From Amycolatopsis decaplanina DSM 44594 (GTDB lineage Bacteria > Actinomycetota > Actinomycetes > Mycobacteriales > Pseudonocardiaceae), in the NCBI RefSeq assembly GCF_000342005.1, contig NZ_AOHO01000067.1, positions 1 through 64,000 of the forward strand: a DNA stretch of 64,000 nt, read 5' to 3'. The translations under genes and the position numbers were made by a program. The notes below the pieces were generated by a model. That model was given only the letters and a program-made list of their open reading frames with translations, was not told the DNA's origin and ran no database searches. The number at the start of each line of letters is the position of its first letter. Position 1 is the stretch's first letter. Of this stretch, positions 17,389 to 27,055 are shown in pieces.

Positions 17389-18567
17389 ATGACGGACTTC
17401 GATGTGCACCGCGCTCGCGCCGAGACCCCGGGCTGCGCGGAAGTGGTCCACCTCAACAACGCCGGATCGTCACTGCCGCCCGCGCGGGTGACCGACACCG
17501 TCGTCGAGTACCTGCGTGAAGAAGCCCTGACCGGCGGCTACGAGCAGGCCGCGGCGACCGTGGAGCGGATGAACGGCGTCTACGCCTCGGCCGCACGCCT
17601 CGTCGGCGCCGGCCCCCACGACATCGCGCTGACCGACAACGCCACCCGGTCCTGGCAGGCGATCTTCTACGCGCTGCCGTTCGCCGCGGGAGACCGGATC
17701 CTGACGGCGGAATCCGAGTACGCGAGCAACGTCATCTCCTTCCTGCAGATCGCGAAGCGCACCGGCGCCATCGTCGAAGTGGTCGAGAACGACGAGTCCG
17801 GGCAGCTGGACGTCGAAGACCTCAAGCGTCGCGTCGACGGTGACGTCAAGCTGATCGCCGTCTCCCACGTGCCGACCCAGGGCGGGCTGGTGAACCCCGC
17901 CGAGGAGATCGGCGCGGTCGCGCGCGAGGCCGGGATCCCGTTCCTGCTGGACGCATGCCAGAGCGCCGGCCAGATCGACCTCGACGTCGCGCGCCTGAAC
18001 TGCGACGCGCTCAGCGTGACCGGCCGCAAGTACCTGCGCGGACCGCGGGGTACCGGGTTCCTCTACGCGCATCCGCGCCTGCGCGAGCGTGTCGAGCCCG
18101 CGATGCTCGACCTTCATTCGGCGGCGTGGACAGCGCCCGAAAGCTACGAAGTCGACCCGACGGCGAAGATGTTCGAGGTCTGGGAACGCGATCACGCCGC
18201 CCTGCACGGTCTCGGCGCGGCGATCGACTACGCCCTCGAATGGGGCATGCCCGCCATCGAAGCCCGAGTCGCCGCGCTCGCGGAGAAACTGCGCGACGCG
18301 CTCCGCGAGATCCCGGGCGTCCGTGTCCACGACCAGGGCACGCGGAAATGCGGGATCGTCACGTTCAGCGTGGCGAAAACACCGTCGCAGGAAGTGAAAC
18401 AGCGCCTGACGGCGGCGAGGATCAACGTCAGCGTCACGGAAGCGATGTCCGCCCAATTCGACTTCGTCGCACGCGACCTGCCGCCACTGGTCCGGTCTTC
18501 GGTGCACTACTTCAACACCGAAGACGAGATCGCTCTCCTCGTCGGCGAAATCGCGAAACTGGCCTAA
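17389..18567 (+). CDS. PLP-dependent class V aminotransferase-like enzyme
   Basis: A 392-residue PLP enzyme of the class V (cysteine desulfurase-like) fold. Features: VVHLNNAGSSLPP at the N-terminus, TDNATRSWQAIFYALPF, the ESEYASNVISFLQIAKRTGA block, DACQSAGQIDLDV with the aspartate that contacts the PLP ring nitrogen, and CDALSVTGRKYLRGPRGTGFLY where the lysine in GRKYL binds PLP. The GPRGTGFLY form resembles ergothioneine EgtE-like and isopenicillin epimerase-like proteins, as well as desulfurases. No conserved cysteine loop typical of IscS is evident, so the reaction is unknown. It is probably controlled by the divergent GntR regulator. Confidence 0.82.
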   Translation: MTDFDVHRARAETPGCAEVVHLNNAGSSLPPARVTDTVVEYLREEALTGGYEQAAATVERMNGVYASAARLVGAGPHDIALTDNATRSWQAIFYALPFAAGDRILTAESEYASNVISFLQIAKRTGAIVEVVENDESGQLDVEDLKRRVDGDVKLIAVSHVPTQGGLVNPAEEIGAVAREAGIPFLLDACQSAGQIDLDVARLNCDALSVTGRKYLRGPRGTGFLYAHPRLRERVEPAMLDLHSAAWTAPESYEVDPTAKMFEVWERDHAALHGLGAAIDYALEWGMPAIEARVAALAEKLRDALREIPGVRVHDQGTRKCGIVTFSVAKTPSQEVKQRLTAARINVSVTEAMSAQFDFVARDLPPLVRSSVHYFNTEDEIALLVGEIAKLA

Positions 18568-19055
18568 CGACGGGAAAGCAGCGACTCGGACGGCGGGGCG
18601 TAGGGCAGCCCCGTCGTCTTCGCGCGCCTACCGATCACCAACGCCTCACCCAGCAGACTGACGCCGATCGACAGCGTCACCGGCCGCGCGTCGGGATGCG
18701 CGCCGGCCGTGGTGGCCAGGAAGCCGATCCCGAAGTTCACCAGCAGTGACAGCACCCAGACACCGAACGTCCAGCCGGTGTAGCGCAGCCACAGCACGCC
18801 GTCGCGCTCGAACAGCTTCGTGCTGGTGGCACGCACCGCGCCGAGGCCGCAACCGACGACGCAGCCCAGCACGAGCCAGACACCGTCCGTGACGGTGAAG
18901 CTTTCGAGTTTGGTCAGGCCGTAGACCCCGATGGCGAGCAGGATCACCGGCGCCCCGAACACCTCGCGGGCCACCAGTGGCTCCCCGCGCAGCCTGCGCA
19001 CGACGATCGCGATCACCACGGCGACCACCAGCGCGATCAGCAACCAGGTCCTCAT
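18564..19055 (-). CDS. Uncharacterised small membrane protein
   Basis: A 163-residue protein with about five hydrophobic segments: LLIALVVAVVIAIVV at the N-terminus, VILLAIGVYGL, GVWLVLGCVVGCGLGAV, FGVWVLSLLVNFGIGFLA and LSIGVSLLGEALVIG. The start at 19055 has GGGGGAG close upstream; a longer reading to 19343 would run through the divergent promoter and was rejected. It overlaps the convergent aminotransferase by 4 bases. It is divergent from a TetR regulator with operator-like repeats between them, so it may be that regulator's target. No function is assigned. Confidence 0.78.
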   Translation of the reverse strand: MRTWLLIALVVAVVIAIVVRRLRGEPLVAREVFGAPVILLAIGVYGLTKLESFTVTDGVWLVLGCVVGCGLGAVRATSTKLFERDGVLWLRYTGWTFGVWVLSLLVNFGIGFLATTAGAHPDARPVTLSIGVSLLGEALVIGRRAKTTGLPYAPPSESLLSRR

Positions 19056-19069
19056 GAACTCCCCCTTTG

Positions 19070-19109
19070 TAGCATGACTGTGCCAAATAAAATAGCAAGG
19101 TCGTGCTAT
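19070..19109. promoter_or_regulatory. Candidate TetR operator region
   Basis: The 63-base divergent space holds ATAGCA-AGGTCG-TGCTAT (19092-19109), a perfect inverted repeat of the size TetR proteins use, plus another TAGCA half site at 19070-19074. The pattern TAGCATGAC...GTCGTGCTA also gives an 8-of-9 longer-range match. The flanking sequence AAATAAAATAG is unusually AT-rich for this genome. These probably form the operator for the adjacent TetR gene. Confidence 0.6.
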
Positions 19110-19118
19110 AAAGACAAC

Positions 19119-19739
19119 ATGCCCAAGATCGTCGACCCGGACGCCCGCCGCCTGGAGATAGCCGAAGCGGTCTTCCGGGTGATCCAGCGTGACGGTCTCG
19201 CGCAGGCGTCGCTCAGGAGCGTGGCCGAAGAGGCCGGTCTCGCGATCGGCTCGGTGCGGCACTACTTCCGTGGCCACGACGAGCTGATCGTGTTCGCCAT
19301 GCGCGCGCTCGGCCACCGGCTCGAGTCGAGGCTGCTGGGCCACCTCCCCGATCTGCTCGACCCCGCGACGCCACGCTCACGGCGGCAGGAAATCACCGAA
19401 GCGCTGCTCAGCGAACTGCTCCCGCTCACCGAGCAGACCCGGGCCGAAACCGACGTCTGGCTGGCGTTCTCGGCCGCCGCGAAGAACCGTCCCGACCTCG
19501 CCGAGGAGGCCGCTCGCATGTACGAGGGGGTCCGCGCCCTCGTCCGGCGGGTGCTCGACGGCGCGAACGAAGCGGGTGGCCTGCTCGACGACCTCGACCT
19601 GGCGGTGGAGACCGAACGGCTGTCCGCGCTGCTGGACGGCCTCGCCCTGTCGACGGGCCGGACCTCGCCGGAGCTGATGCGCACGGTGCTCCGGCGGCAT
19701 CTGGAAACCCTGCGACGCCCCGAGCCGGTGACGCACTGA
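19119..19739 (+). CDS. TetR-family transcriptional regulator
   Basis: A 206-residue TetR regulator. The DNA-binding part is at residues about 8-60: RRLEIAEAVFRVIQRDGLAQASLRSVAEEAGLAIGSVRHYFRGHDELIVFAM, which fits the family pattern closely. The remainder is helical ligand-binding sequence, including TEQTRAETDVWLAFSAAA, similar to BetI-like and other C-terminal domains. ATG at 19119 is used because a longer reading from 19074 would cross the promoter. It probably regulates itself and the divergent membrane protein. Confidence 0.9.
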   Translation: MPKIVDPDARRLEIAEAVFRVIQRDGLAQASLRSVAEEAGLAIGSVRHYFRGHDELIVFAMRALGHRLESRLLGHLPDLLDPATPRSRRQEITEALLSELLPLTEQTRAETDVWLAFSAAAKNRPDLAEEAARMYEGVRALVRRVLDGANEAGGLLDDLDLAVETERLSALLDGLALSTGRTSPELMRTVLRRHLETLRRPEPVTH

Positions 19740-19905
19740 GCACGTTCTACGAAGTCGCGGCGCGGGATCCCGGCCACTTCGGTTCCGCGCACACGAAATC
19801 CGGCTATCACGATGATCCGGACAAGAGCGGCAAGATGCCGCGGCGGACGCTTCGGGCGGACTGAACGGCCCTTTCGGGCAGTGCCGATCGCGGTACGGTC
19901 TCCTC

Positions 19906-20325
19906 ATGCGCCTGCGGTCCGTAGCCACACTGCTCGCGACTCTCGTTCTCGCGCTCGCCGTCCCCGCGACGGCCGAGGCGACCCCCGGCTCCGGGGTGAG
20001 CGGGACGATTTTCAAGCAGAAGACGGTCAGGGACACCGACTACGTCCTGCGCGAGGTCGTCATCCAGCCCGGCGGGTACACCGGGTGGCACTATCACGAC
20101 GGGAAGCTGTACGCGTACGTCAAGGACGGCACCCTGACGCACAACTCGGCCGACTGCGGGCTCGACGGCCTGTACCGGAAGGGCGCCGCCTTCACCGAGC
20201 CGAGCGATACCGTCCACATCGGACGGAACCTCGGAACGACGCCGGTGGTACTGGAGGTGCTCTACGTGCTACCGCACGGGAGCCCGCTTTCGCAGGACGC
20301 GCCGAATCCCGGTTGTCCGTTCTAG
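19906..20325 (+). CDS. Secreted cupin-domain protein
   Basis: A 139-residue protein with a clear signal peptide (MRLRSVATLLATLVLALAVPATAEA, cleavage probably after AEA) followed by a single small cupin barrel. Metal-binding-type residues are in PGGYTGWHYHDGKLYAYV (H-x-H plus K/E) and the second cupin motif region DTVHIGRN. It carries two cysteines, in SADCGLDG and NPGCPF. The ligand and reaction are unknown. It ends with a 4-base overlap with the convergent MarR gene. Confidence 0.82.
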   Translation: MRLRSVATLLATLVLALAVPATAEATPGSGVSGTIFKQKTVRDTDYVLREVVIQPGGYTGWHYHDGKLYAYVKDGTLTHNSADCGLDGLYRKGAAFTEPSDTVHIGRNLGTTPVVLEVLYVLPHGSPLSQDAPNPGCPF

Positions 20326-20840
20326 GCTCCGAACCAGCCCGCGACGTCGAGACGGAAGCCGTCCGCGGGGGCCATCGTGCGAAGGTCGGCTTCGAGCGCG
20401 CGGACCCTCTCGACGCCCAGCGCGTCGGCCCACTCCTTGCGCAGCTGGTCGAAGATCGCCGCCGACCGGCCGAGTGAGTCGTACCCACGGTCGGTGAGCC
20501 GCACGACCTTGCGCCGGGCGTCGGCCGGGTCGTCGACGCGCGCGACGTAACCGAGCTGCTCCAGCTTGTCGACGGTCTTGCCCGCCGCCTGCTTGCTGAC
20601 CCCGAGCCGTCGTCCGATTTCGCTCGCCGTCGCGCCTTCGCGGCCGATCGCCTGCATGGCGAAGCCGTACGCCGGGCGGACGTCGGGATGCCCCTGCCCG
20701 GCCAGTTCGGCGTGCATCCGGTCGATGATCGAGCGGAAGCCCGCGAACAGCAGAAGTGGCAGCTCGAACCCAGGGGTCTCGGGAACACGCTTGCCAGTAT
20801 CGACAACCTGGTTTACCTTTTCGTCAACCACGTTGACCAT
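20322..20840 (-). CDS. MarR-family transcriptional regulator
   Basis: A 172-residue MarR regulator with the winged-helix core at about residues 60-125: ATASEIGRRLGVSKQAAGKTVDKLEQLGYVARVDDPADARRKVVRLTDRG. The DPADARRK wing is typical. Only 14 bases separate its start from the divergent AhpD-like gene, and a perfect palindrome covers its first codons. It is likely to repress that gene and itself, possibly in response to oxidative or phenolic signals as is common for MarR proteins; that last point is inference. Confidence 0.9.
   Translation of the reverse strand: MVNVVDEKVNQVVDTGKRVPETPGFELPLLLFAGFRSIIDRMHAELAGQGHPDVRPAYGFAMQAIGREGATASEIGRRLGVSKQAAGKTVDKLEQLGYVARVDDPADARRKVVRLTDRGYDSLGRSAAIFDQLRKEWADALGVERVRALEADLRTMAPADGFRLDVAGWFGA
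20823..20837. promoter_or_regulatory. Candidate MarR operator
   Basis: GTCAAC-CAC-GTTGAC, a perfect inverted repeat with a three-base centre, overlaps codons 2-6 of the MarR gene and lies 18 bases from the divergent start. A second palindrome, AACC-T-GGTT, lies at 20805-20813. Confidence 0.45.
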
Positions 20841-20854
20841 CTTAAGGGGAAGCC

Positions 20855-21358
20855 TTGTTCACCGATCACACCGTCGAGACCGCACCCGAAGCCTCGCGTC
20901 GCGCCATGGAAGCGACCATCCGGAAGTTCGGGCACCTGCCCACCGCCGTCGCCCGGCAGGCGTCGTCACCGGAACTGCTCGACGGATTCCTGAAACTCAG
21001 TGCGAGTTTCGAGCGGACGACACTCGAACCCCTCGCGCGGGAGACGGTCGTGATGACCGTGGCGACCCGCAACGGCTGCGAAGTGTGCGTCGAGATCCAC
21101 ACCGGCAAGCTGAAGGGTCTTCACGCGGACGACGACATCATCGCGGCGCTTCGCTCGCAGGAGCCAGTGCCCGACGAGCGGCTGGAGGCCGTCCGGCAGT
21201 TCACGCTGGCGGTACTCGCGACCGCCGGTGGCGTCGACGACGAGACGCTGCGGACCTTCTTCGGGCACGGATACACCGAACGGAACGCCCTCGAAGTCGT
21301 CATGGGCATCGGGGCCTACACGATGTCGACCCTGGCGAACAGGCTCATCCGCGCCTAG
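20855..21358 (+). CDS. Carboxymuconolactone decarboxylase/AhpD-like protein
   Basis: A 167-residue all-helical protein of the AhpD-like family. The redox motif NGCEVCVEIHTGKLKG gives C75-x-x-C78 and H82, as in AhpD-type alkylhydroperoxidases, so a thiol-dependent peroxidase or related redox role is probable. It starts with TTG at 20855 preceded by AAGGGGA. It is divergent from a MarR regulator, which fits stress-inducible control. Many such proteins have no tested activity. Confidence 0.85.
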   Translation: MFTDHTVETAPEASRRAMEATIRKFGHLPTAVARQASSPELLDGFLKLSASFERTTLEPLARETVVMTVATRNGCEVCVEIHTGKLKGLHADDDIIAALRSQEPVPDERLEAVRQFTLAVLATAGGVDDETLRTFFGHGYTERNALEVVMGIGAYTMSTLANRLIRA

Positions 21359-21487
21359 TCGCTCTGCGTGATCGCCCCTCGCGGCCCGGAATCACTCCAA
21401 TGGCCGCCGATCTTGATGTATCTGGGCAGTCCCGGCCGTCTCCTGTCTTGTGCAGCCGAAAGTTCGCCACCCGCGGCGCGGCGCACC

Positions 21488-21646
21488 GGCGGTCTGGCCT
21501 GCCGAGGGGGCAGACCAGACCGCCGAAAACCGAAGACGTTCCACAGGTGTTGGGGGTGCGTGAAGGCCTCCTTCCCACGGCTGAGCCGGGGGAAGGAGGC
21601 CTTCACGTATCTCCCTTACGCAAGTAGTCACCTACTTGCGTAAGGG
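21488..21646. terminator. Three successive hairpins between convergent genes
   Basis: The 289 bases between the AhpD-like gene and the convergent GNAT gene hold no gene but three hairpins in a row. First: GGCGGTCTGG (21488-21497) with CCAGACCGCC (21515-21524), extended inward by CTGCC/GGCAG. Second: an 18-base perfect stem beginning CGTGAAGGCCTCC (21559-21576 with 21590-21607), of the same type as the hairpin at 35198. Third: a 15-base stem CCCTTACGCAAGTAG (21613-21627 with 21632-21646), ending one base from the GNAT stop codon. None has a long T-run. Confidence 0.75.
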
Positions 21647-21647
21647 G

Positions 21648-22607
21648 TCAAACCTCGAGCGCCCAGCGGACGTAGCGCATCTTCGGCGCGAACCCGGCCT
21701 TCTCGAAGACCCCGAACGCTCCGGAGGGATCAGCCGAGTCCACGTTCAGGCTCGCGCGGTCGTACCCCTGATCGGCGGCGGCCCGCAGCGCGTGTCCCAT
21801 CAGCGCGCCGGCGACACCCCGCCGCCGGTACTCCCGAAGCGTTCCGACGAGCATGAAGTGCGCGTCGCGGACGCCAGTGGCCTCCGTGTCGGCCTCCCAC
21901 GACATGGTCACCAGCATCCCCACCGGGGAGCCCGTCGCCTCGTCGCGGAGCAGGAAGCTGACCTCGGAGCGGAAGGTCTGATTCGTGATCTTGTTCCGCC
22001 AGAGATCGGCGGGCATCGGCACCGCGCCCCAGTAGTCCCGGTACGCCTCGTTCCGGACCGTCCGGAAGTCCTCGTCGTTCCGCTCCGACCACGGCTCGAC
22101 CCGGAACCCGTCCGGGATCGCCGAACCGGCCGAGGCGCCGAGTGAGTGCTCCATGCGCTGGAAGTAGCGCACCGGCGTGAACCCCCGGGACCGGACGAGT
22201 TCGGCCAGACCGGCGATGCGCTCGGGCCGGTTGACGTCCACCACGAGTTTCGAGTCCGGATGATGCAGCGCGTGCACCACCTTGGCCGCGGCCACTCCCG
22301 CGTCGACGAGCGCGGTGCCGATGCCCCGGCGGCGATACCCCGGATGGACTCCCCCGTCGAGGAAGACCCGATGGACCTCTTCGGCGGCCGGCTTGAAGCG
22401 GATCTTCATGTAGCCGGCCATCACGTCGCCGTCGAAGGCGGCGAGACTTGCCCGCTCAAGGTCCGCGTACGGGTCGGTCAGCTCCTGGAGGGTGTCCTCC
22501 GCCGTGTAGTTCTCGCCGATCTCGTCGACGGTCTCCATGGCGTTGAGGAGGTCGGCCGACGCCTTGGCGTCCTGCGGGGTGAGGGGCCGCCACGTGAGGT
22601 CGTGCAT
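21648..22607 (-). CDS. Tandem GNAT acetyltransferase (MshD-like)
   Basis: A 319-residue protein with two GNAT domains, the layout seen in mycothiol synthase MshD. The acetyl-CoA loops are visible in both halves: HPGYRRRGIGTALVDAGV (N-terminal domain) and LREYRRRGVAGALMGHAL (C-terminal domain). The closing segment NVDSADPSGAFGVFEKAGFAPKMRYVRW is like MshD-type proteins. True MshD would acetylate the cysteinyl-glucosaminyl-inositol precursor of mycothiol. Other double-GNAT paralogues are common, so this is called MshD-like only. ATG at 22607 is chosen because the longer open frame would read through the tRNA gene. Confidence 0.82.
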   Translation of the reverse strand: MHDLTWRPLTPQDAKASADLLNAMETVDEIGENYTAEDTLQELTDPYADLERASLAAFDGDVMAGYMKIRFKPAAEEVHRVFLDGGVHPGYRRRGIGTALVDAGVAAAKVVHALHHPDSKLVVDVNRPERIAGLAELVRSRGFTPVRYFQRMEHSLGASAGSAIPDGFRVEPWSERNDEDFRTVRNEAYRDYWGAVPMPADLWRNKITNQTFRSEVSFLLRDEATGSPVGMLVTMSWEADTEATGVRDAHFMLVGTLREYRRRGVAGALMGHALRAAADQGYDRASLNVDSADPSGAFGVFEKAGFAPKMRYVRWALEV

Positions 22608-22654
22608 GCGGCTCAAGGTAGCCCCGCGAAAGCAGGGTGTCGCCGGGTTTTCGG

Positions 22655-22726
22655 TGGGCGCAGTAGGGATCGAACCTACGACCGCTCGGGTGTAAACCGA
22701 GTGCTCTCCCGCTGAGCTATGCGCCC
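22655..22726 (-). tRNA. tRNA-Val (anticodon UAC)
   Basis: On the minus strand the sequence folds as a complete 72-base cloverleaf: acceptor GGGCGCA/TGCGCCC, D-arm GCTC/GAGC, anticodon stem CTCGG/CCGAG around the loop TTTACAC giving anticodon TAC, and T-arm GTAGG/CCTAC with TTCGATC. Discriminator base A. The CCA tail is not encoded, as is usual in actinobacteria. The gene lies between the GNAT gene and ahpE. Confidence 0.97.
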
Positions 22727-22765
22727 GGGAGGTGACACCCGCGCACGGGTGCCACCGGTGAAGAC

Positions 22766-23227
22766 TCAGGCCAGCGAGGCCACGGCCTTCTTCCATGCCT
22801 GCTGGTCACGCGCCTCGCCGGGCTGGTTGACCTCGGCGAACCGCACGATGCCGTCCTTGTCGATCAGGAAGGTGCCGCGGGTGGCCAGACCGGCCGCCTC
22901 GTTGAAGACGCCGTAGGCCTTCGCGACCTCGCCGTGCGGCCAGAAGTCCGAAAGCAGCGGGAACTGGTAGCCCTCCTGCTCGGCCCACGCCTTGAGCGAG
23001 AACGGGGTGTCCACGGACACGCCGATGACCTGGACGCCCTGGCCGTCGTAGTCCGCGAACTCGTCGCGAAGCTGGCACAGCTCGCCGGTGCAGATGCCAC
23101 TGAACGCGAACGGGTAGAACACGAGCAGGACCGGCTTGTCGCCCCTGAAGGACGACAGCGTCACGGACTGCTTGTTGTAGTCGTTGAGCGTGAAGTCCGG
23201 GGCTTGCGATCCGACCTCGACGGCCAT
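22766..23227 (-). CDS. ahpE: Peroxiredoxin AhpE
   Basis: A 153-residue thiol peroxidase reducing hydrogen peroxide and organic hydroperoxides. The active site FYPFAFSGICTGELCQLRDEF holds the peroxidatic cysteine C46 within the FSGICT motif and a second cysteine at C51. VGSQAPDFTLNDYNKQSVTL is the usual N-terminus and the protein is the same length as mycobacterial AhpE. Its neighbours, DUF3052 and aceE, match the order seen around ahpE in Mycobacterium tuberculosis (Rv2238c-Rv2239c-Rv2241), which supports orthology. Reduction probably uses mycothiol/mycoredoxin, as known for the mycobacterial enzyme. Confidence 0.95.
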   Translation of the reverse strand: MAVEVGSQAPDFTLNDYNKQSVTLSSFRGDKPVLLVFYPFAFSGICTGELCQLRDEFADYDGQGVQVIGVSVDTPFSLKAWAEQEGYQFPLLSDFWPHGEVAKAYGVFNEAAGLATRGTFLIDKDGIVRFAEVNQPGEARDQQAWKKAVASLA

Positions 23228-23303
23228 ACCGGCGGTTTCCTCTCAAGAGCGAACAGGGGCCTGCGACGACAACCCTATCGTGTCGATCGCGCGCTCGGAG
23301 AGG

Positions 23304-23732
23304 TCACCGCTTGGTCTTGGACTTCGGCGACACCAGCCGGGTGCCCGCCCACTTGGGACCGGCGCTGATGTTGGCCGTCTGCGCCAGTCCGACCTGCGGC
23401 ACCGCTTCGGCGATCTCACTCGGCTCGACGTGTCCGGGCTGGCCCGTCTTCGGGGTCAGCACCCAGATCACCCCGTTCTCGTTCAACGGGGTCCGGACCT
23501 CGATCAGCGTGTCACCGAGATCACCGTCGTCTTCGCGCCACCACAGCAGCACCACGTCGATGACCTCGTCGGCGTCCTCGTCGAGGATGTCGCCGCCGAT
23601 CTGTTCCTCGATCGCCGCACGAAGGTCGTCGTCGACGTCCTCGTCCCAGCCGATCTCCTGGACCACCATGTCCGGCTTGATCCCGAGCCTTTCGGCGACG
23701 CTGCTCTGATCAGCGTCTCCCGCGGCGACCAC
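23304..23732 (-). CDS. DUF3052 family protein
   Basis: A conserved actinobacterial protein of about 142 residues, of unknown function. Family blocks: AERLGIKPDMVVQEIGWDEDVDDDLRAAIE, EVIDVVLLWWREDDGDLGDTLIE, and GVIWVLTPKTGQPGHVEPSEI. The middle is very acidic. GTG at 23732 is preferred because GGAGGA lies 9 bases upstream; a longer reading to 23861 was rejected. It sits between ahpE and the divergent aceE, the same relative position as Rv2239c. No enzyme motif is seen. Confidence 0.87.
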   Translation of the reverse strand: MVAAGDADQSSVAERLGIKPDMVVQEIGWDEDVDDDLRAAIEEQIGGDILDEDADEVIDVVLLWWREDDGDLGDTLIEVRTPLNENGVIWVLTPKTGQPGHVEPSEIAEAVPQVGLAQTANISAGPKWAGTRLVSPKSKTKR

Positions 23733-24134
23733 TGCTGTCACTCCTCCAACTACGACGGAGCGTGGTGTCGCGTCGGCCGGATCGGCCGGGCGGGCACCAC
23801 ACTCGGGTACACGATGCCCGTTAGCGAACACTGGTGAAGCGATCCGCGCAACCGTCCACACCGGATCTTGAACAACTCGTGTCGCGGCGTACGGACATTC
23901 AGCCCACTCTCACGGCGTCAATTCGGGCGCGCCTGGGCACCTCCGAACGCCCTGCTTTAGGGTGAGAGAGAAAACGCGCGCGCGAGTACAGGCGCGTGCG
24001 AGGCGTGTCGCGATCGGGTCCGCGAACGTTACCGATCAGTAGCGGTGACGCGAACGGAACCGGAGGACGACGATGGAAGGCGAACACGCCCGCGTACGAG
24101 CACAACCAGCTACCACCTTTCGCAAGGAGACCCC
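23733..24134. other. Divergent promoter region, DUF3052/aceE
   Basis: About 400 bases with no convincing gene. It must hold the promoters of DUF3052 (minus) and aceE (plus). A stretch of alternating GC (CGCGCGCGCG, near 23976) and the segment CGTTACCGATCAGTAGCGGTGACG near 24027 are the only marked features; no confident -10/-35 pair was found. AAGGAGA at 24124-24130 is the aceE ribosome site. Confidence 0.45.
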
Positions 24135-26930
<2,796 letters not shown>

Positions 26931-26937
26931 CGCTGAG

Positions 26938-26984
26938 ATGAAGGGGCCTTTCATTGCGAACTCCGCGATGAAAGGCCCCTTCAT
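26938..26984 (+). terminator. Hairpin after aceE (dispersed type)
   Basis: Perfect 17-base arms ATGAAGGGGCCTTTCAT (26938-26954) and its complement (26968-26984). Three further pairs are possible inside the loop after one G-U pair. Each arm is itself nearly palindromic. It starts 7 bases after the aceE stop. Confidence 0.8.
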
Positions 26985-27055
26985 TGCATCCAGCGCGTGG
27001 CGGGCTAGGGTAAGACATCGGATGTTTGCGGTGAAGCGGGAAAGGGTGAGCGAGA

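Noticed and set aside
19740..19905. Short frame after the TetR gene reading FYEVAARDPGHFGSA and onward to a stop
   Set aside because: It has no start codon of its own and no recognised family; possibly a remnant but not supportable.
22608..22796. N-terminal extension of the tandem GNAT protein
   Set aside because: The extension reads through the tRNA-Val gene, so it cannot be coding.
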